From the NCBI GenBank assembly GCA_016649775.1, contig JAENWY010000128.1, positions 1 through 6,793 on the forward strand: a stretch of DNA of 6,793 nt, written 5' to 3'. How positions within the stretch are numbered: position 1 is the first letter of the stretch; each line of letters begins with the position of its first letter. A program made the position numbers and the translations under genes. The stretch comes from Spirochaetaceae bacterium. GTDB taxonomy: Bacteria > Spirochaetota > Spirochaetia > Sphaerochaetales > Sphaerochaetaceae. Positions 6,129-6,793 of the stretch are shown here, piece after piece. The notes under the pieces were generated by a model, which did not search any database, was not told where the DNA came from, and saw only the letters and a program-made list of their open reading frames with translations.

Positions 6129-6793
6129 TTAACCTTTTACAGCACCTGCTACCAATCCTTTAACCATATATTTTTGGAAAAAGAAAAATACTAATACCAT
6201 TGGTATTGTACCAACTACAGAAATACAGTTTATAAGAGACCAATCATAAGAAAGTTCACCAAGATATCTTAGTGTAATACCAACAGAGAGCGTTCTTAAA
6301 CTATCTGTTTGAATTAATGTAGCAGCATGAAGGTAATCATTCCAAGTCATTAAAAAGGCATAAATACCAACAGCTAAAATACCAGGTGTTACTAAAGGAG
6401 TAATTAATTTAAATAATATAGTAGTTCTAGAAGCTCCATCAACATAGGCAGCCTCTTCTATTTCGCGAGGAATATTAGCAAAAAAAGATGACAATAGTAG
6501 ACAACAAAATGGAATTTGTGCTGCCACTATAGCAAGTATCAAGCCAAATCTAGTATTAATAATACCAGCTTTGCTCATCATGGAATATAATGAGATCATT
6601 CTAGAGATAATTGGAAACATCTGAGAAGCTAATAATATTGCAATAAATATTTTAATCCATTTTGTACGAAATCTTGCAATTGAATATCCAGCAAAAATCG
6701 CAACGGCACATGTAATAAAAGCACTTGCAAAGGAAACAAAGAAGTTATTGAAATAATAAACAAAAAATTCATTATTTTCTGTGATTAAATTAA
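6129..6793 (-). CDS. Sugar ABC transporter permease, MalG/UgpE type (CUT1), 5' end outside window
   Basis: Inner-membrane subunit of a binding-protein-dependent carbohydrate importer. The frame stays open to the right edge, so the gene starts beyond it. About 220 residues are visible of the usual 270-280, lacking only the first membrane helix and the start of the periplasmic loop. Five hydrophobic segments can be seen, the first around FFVSFASAFITCAVAIFAGY and the last around SVVGTIPMVLVFFFFQ. The cytoplasmic EAA loop that docks on the ATPase reads EEAAYVDGASRTTILFKLI followed by TPLVTPG (about 6380-6460). The C-terminus, GLVAGAVKG, is typical of this permease class. The Met at 6618-6620 is internal to conserved sequence (LLASQ precedes it) and is not the start. 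Its partner permease and solute-binding protein are expected upstream, off the right edge. The sulfatase and LacI genes follow in the same direction, suggesting the cargo is a sulfated sugar. Confidence 0.93.
   Translation of the reverse strand, partial: NLITENNEFFVYYFNNFFVSFASAFITCAVAIFAGYSIARFRTKWIKIFIAILLASQMFPIISRMISLYSMMSKAGIINTRFGLILAIVAAQIPFCCLLLSSFFANIPREIEEAAYVDGASRTTILFKLITPLVTPGILAVGIYAFLMTWNDYLHAATLIQTDSLRTLSVGITLRYLGELSYDWSLINCISVVGTIPMVLVFFFFQKYMVKGLVAGAVKG

Noticed and set aside
6618..6620. Met as the start of the permease
   Set aside because: The frame remains open to the right edge and the residues upstream continue the typical MalG-type membrane segments, so this Met is internal.

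Overview
This is an AT-rich stretch of bacterial DNA. It has polyA/polyT intergenic spacers, strong AT codon preference, GGAG-type ribosome binding sites and a sigma-A-like extended -10 promoter. Together these point to a low-GC fermentative bacterium of the Bacillota/Mycoplasmatota type, or another AT-rich anaerobe. The exact lineage cannot be fixed from the sequence alone. Tryptophan codons in the intact genes are ordinary TGG, so there is no sign of a recoded TGA.

Layout. At the left edge is the last 30 codons of an unrecognised plus-strand gene (to 95). Next come the heavily eroded remains of a secreted 5'-nucleotidase / 2',3'-cyclic phosphodiesterase gene (about 156-891). It has lost its start codon, carries in-frame stops, has altered metal-ligand motifs, and is missing most of its middle. 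A 12-bp imperfect inverted repeat (885-942) sits across its end. An AT-rich gap follows and finishes in a promoter at 1203-1231. That promoter drives a tight two-gene unit: a beta-hydroxyacid dehydrogenase of the 3-hydroxyisobutyrate dehydrogenase family (1259-2152), then a full-length, E. coli-type citrate synthase (2160-3458). A strong intrinsic hairpin (3463-3499) ends this unit and can also serve the convergent genes.

The right half is a minus-strand operon read from the right edge leftwards. It contains the C-terminal four-fifths of a MalG/UgpE-type sugar ABC permease (6129-6793, running off the window), a formylglycine-type sulfatase with no signal peptide (4543-6081), and a LacI-family repressor (3510-4538). 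The likely logic is that a sulfated sugar or oligosaccharide enters through the ABC transporter, the cytoplasmic sulfatase removes the sulfate, and the LacI protein senses the sugar and controls the operon. The operon promoter and operator would lie beyond the right edge.

I see no convincing new defence or mobile system here. The points most worth checking are the sulfatase/ABC/LacI sulfoglycan locus, the unusual pairing of a beta-hydroxyacid dehydrogenase with citrate synthase, the decayed nucleotidase, and the inverted repeat at its end.
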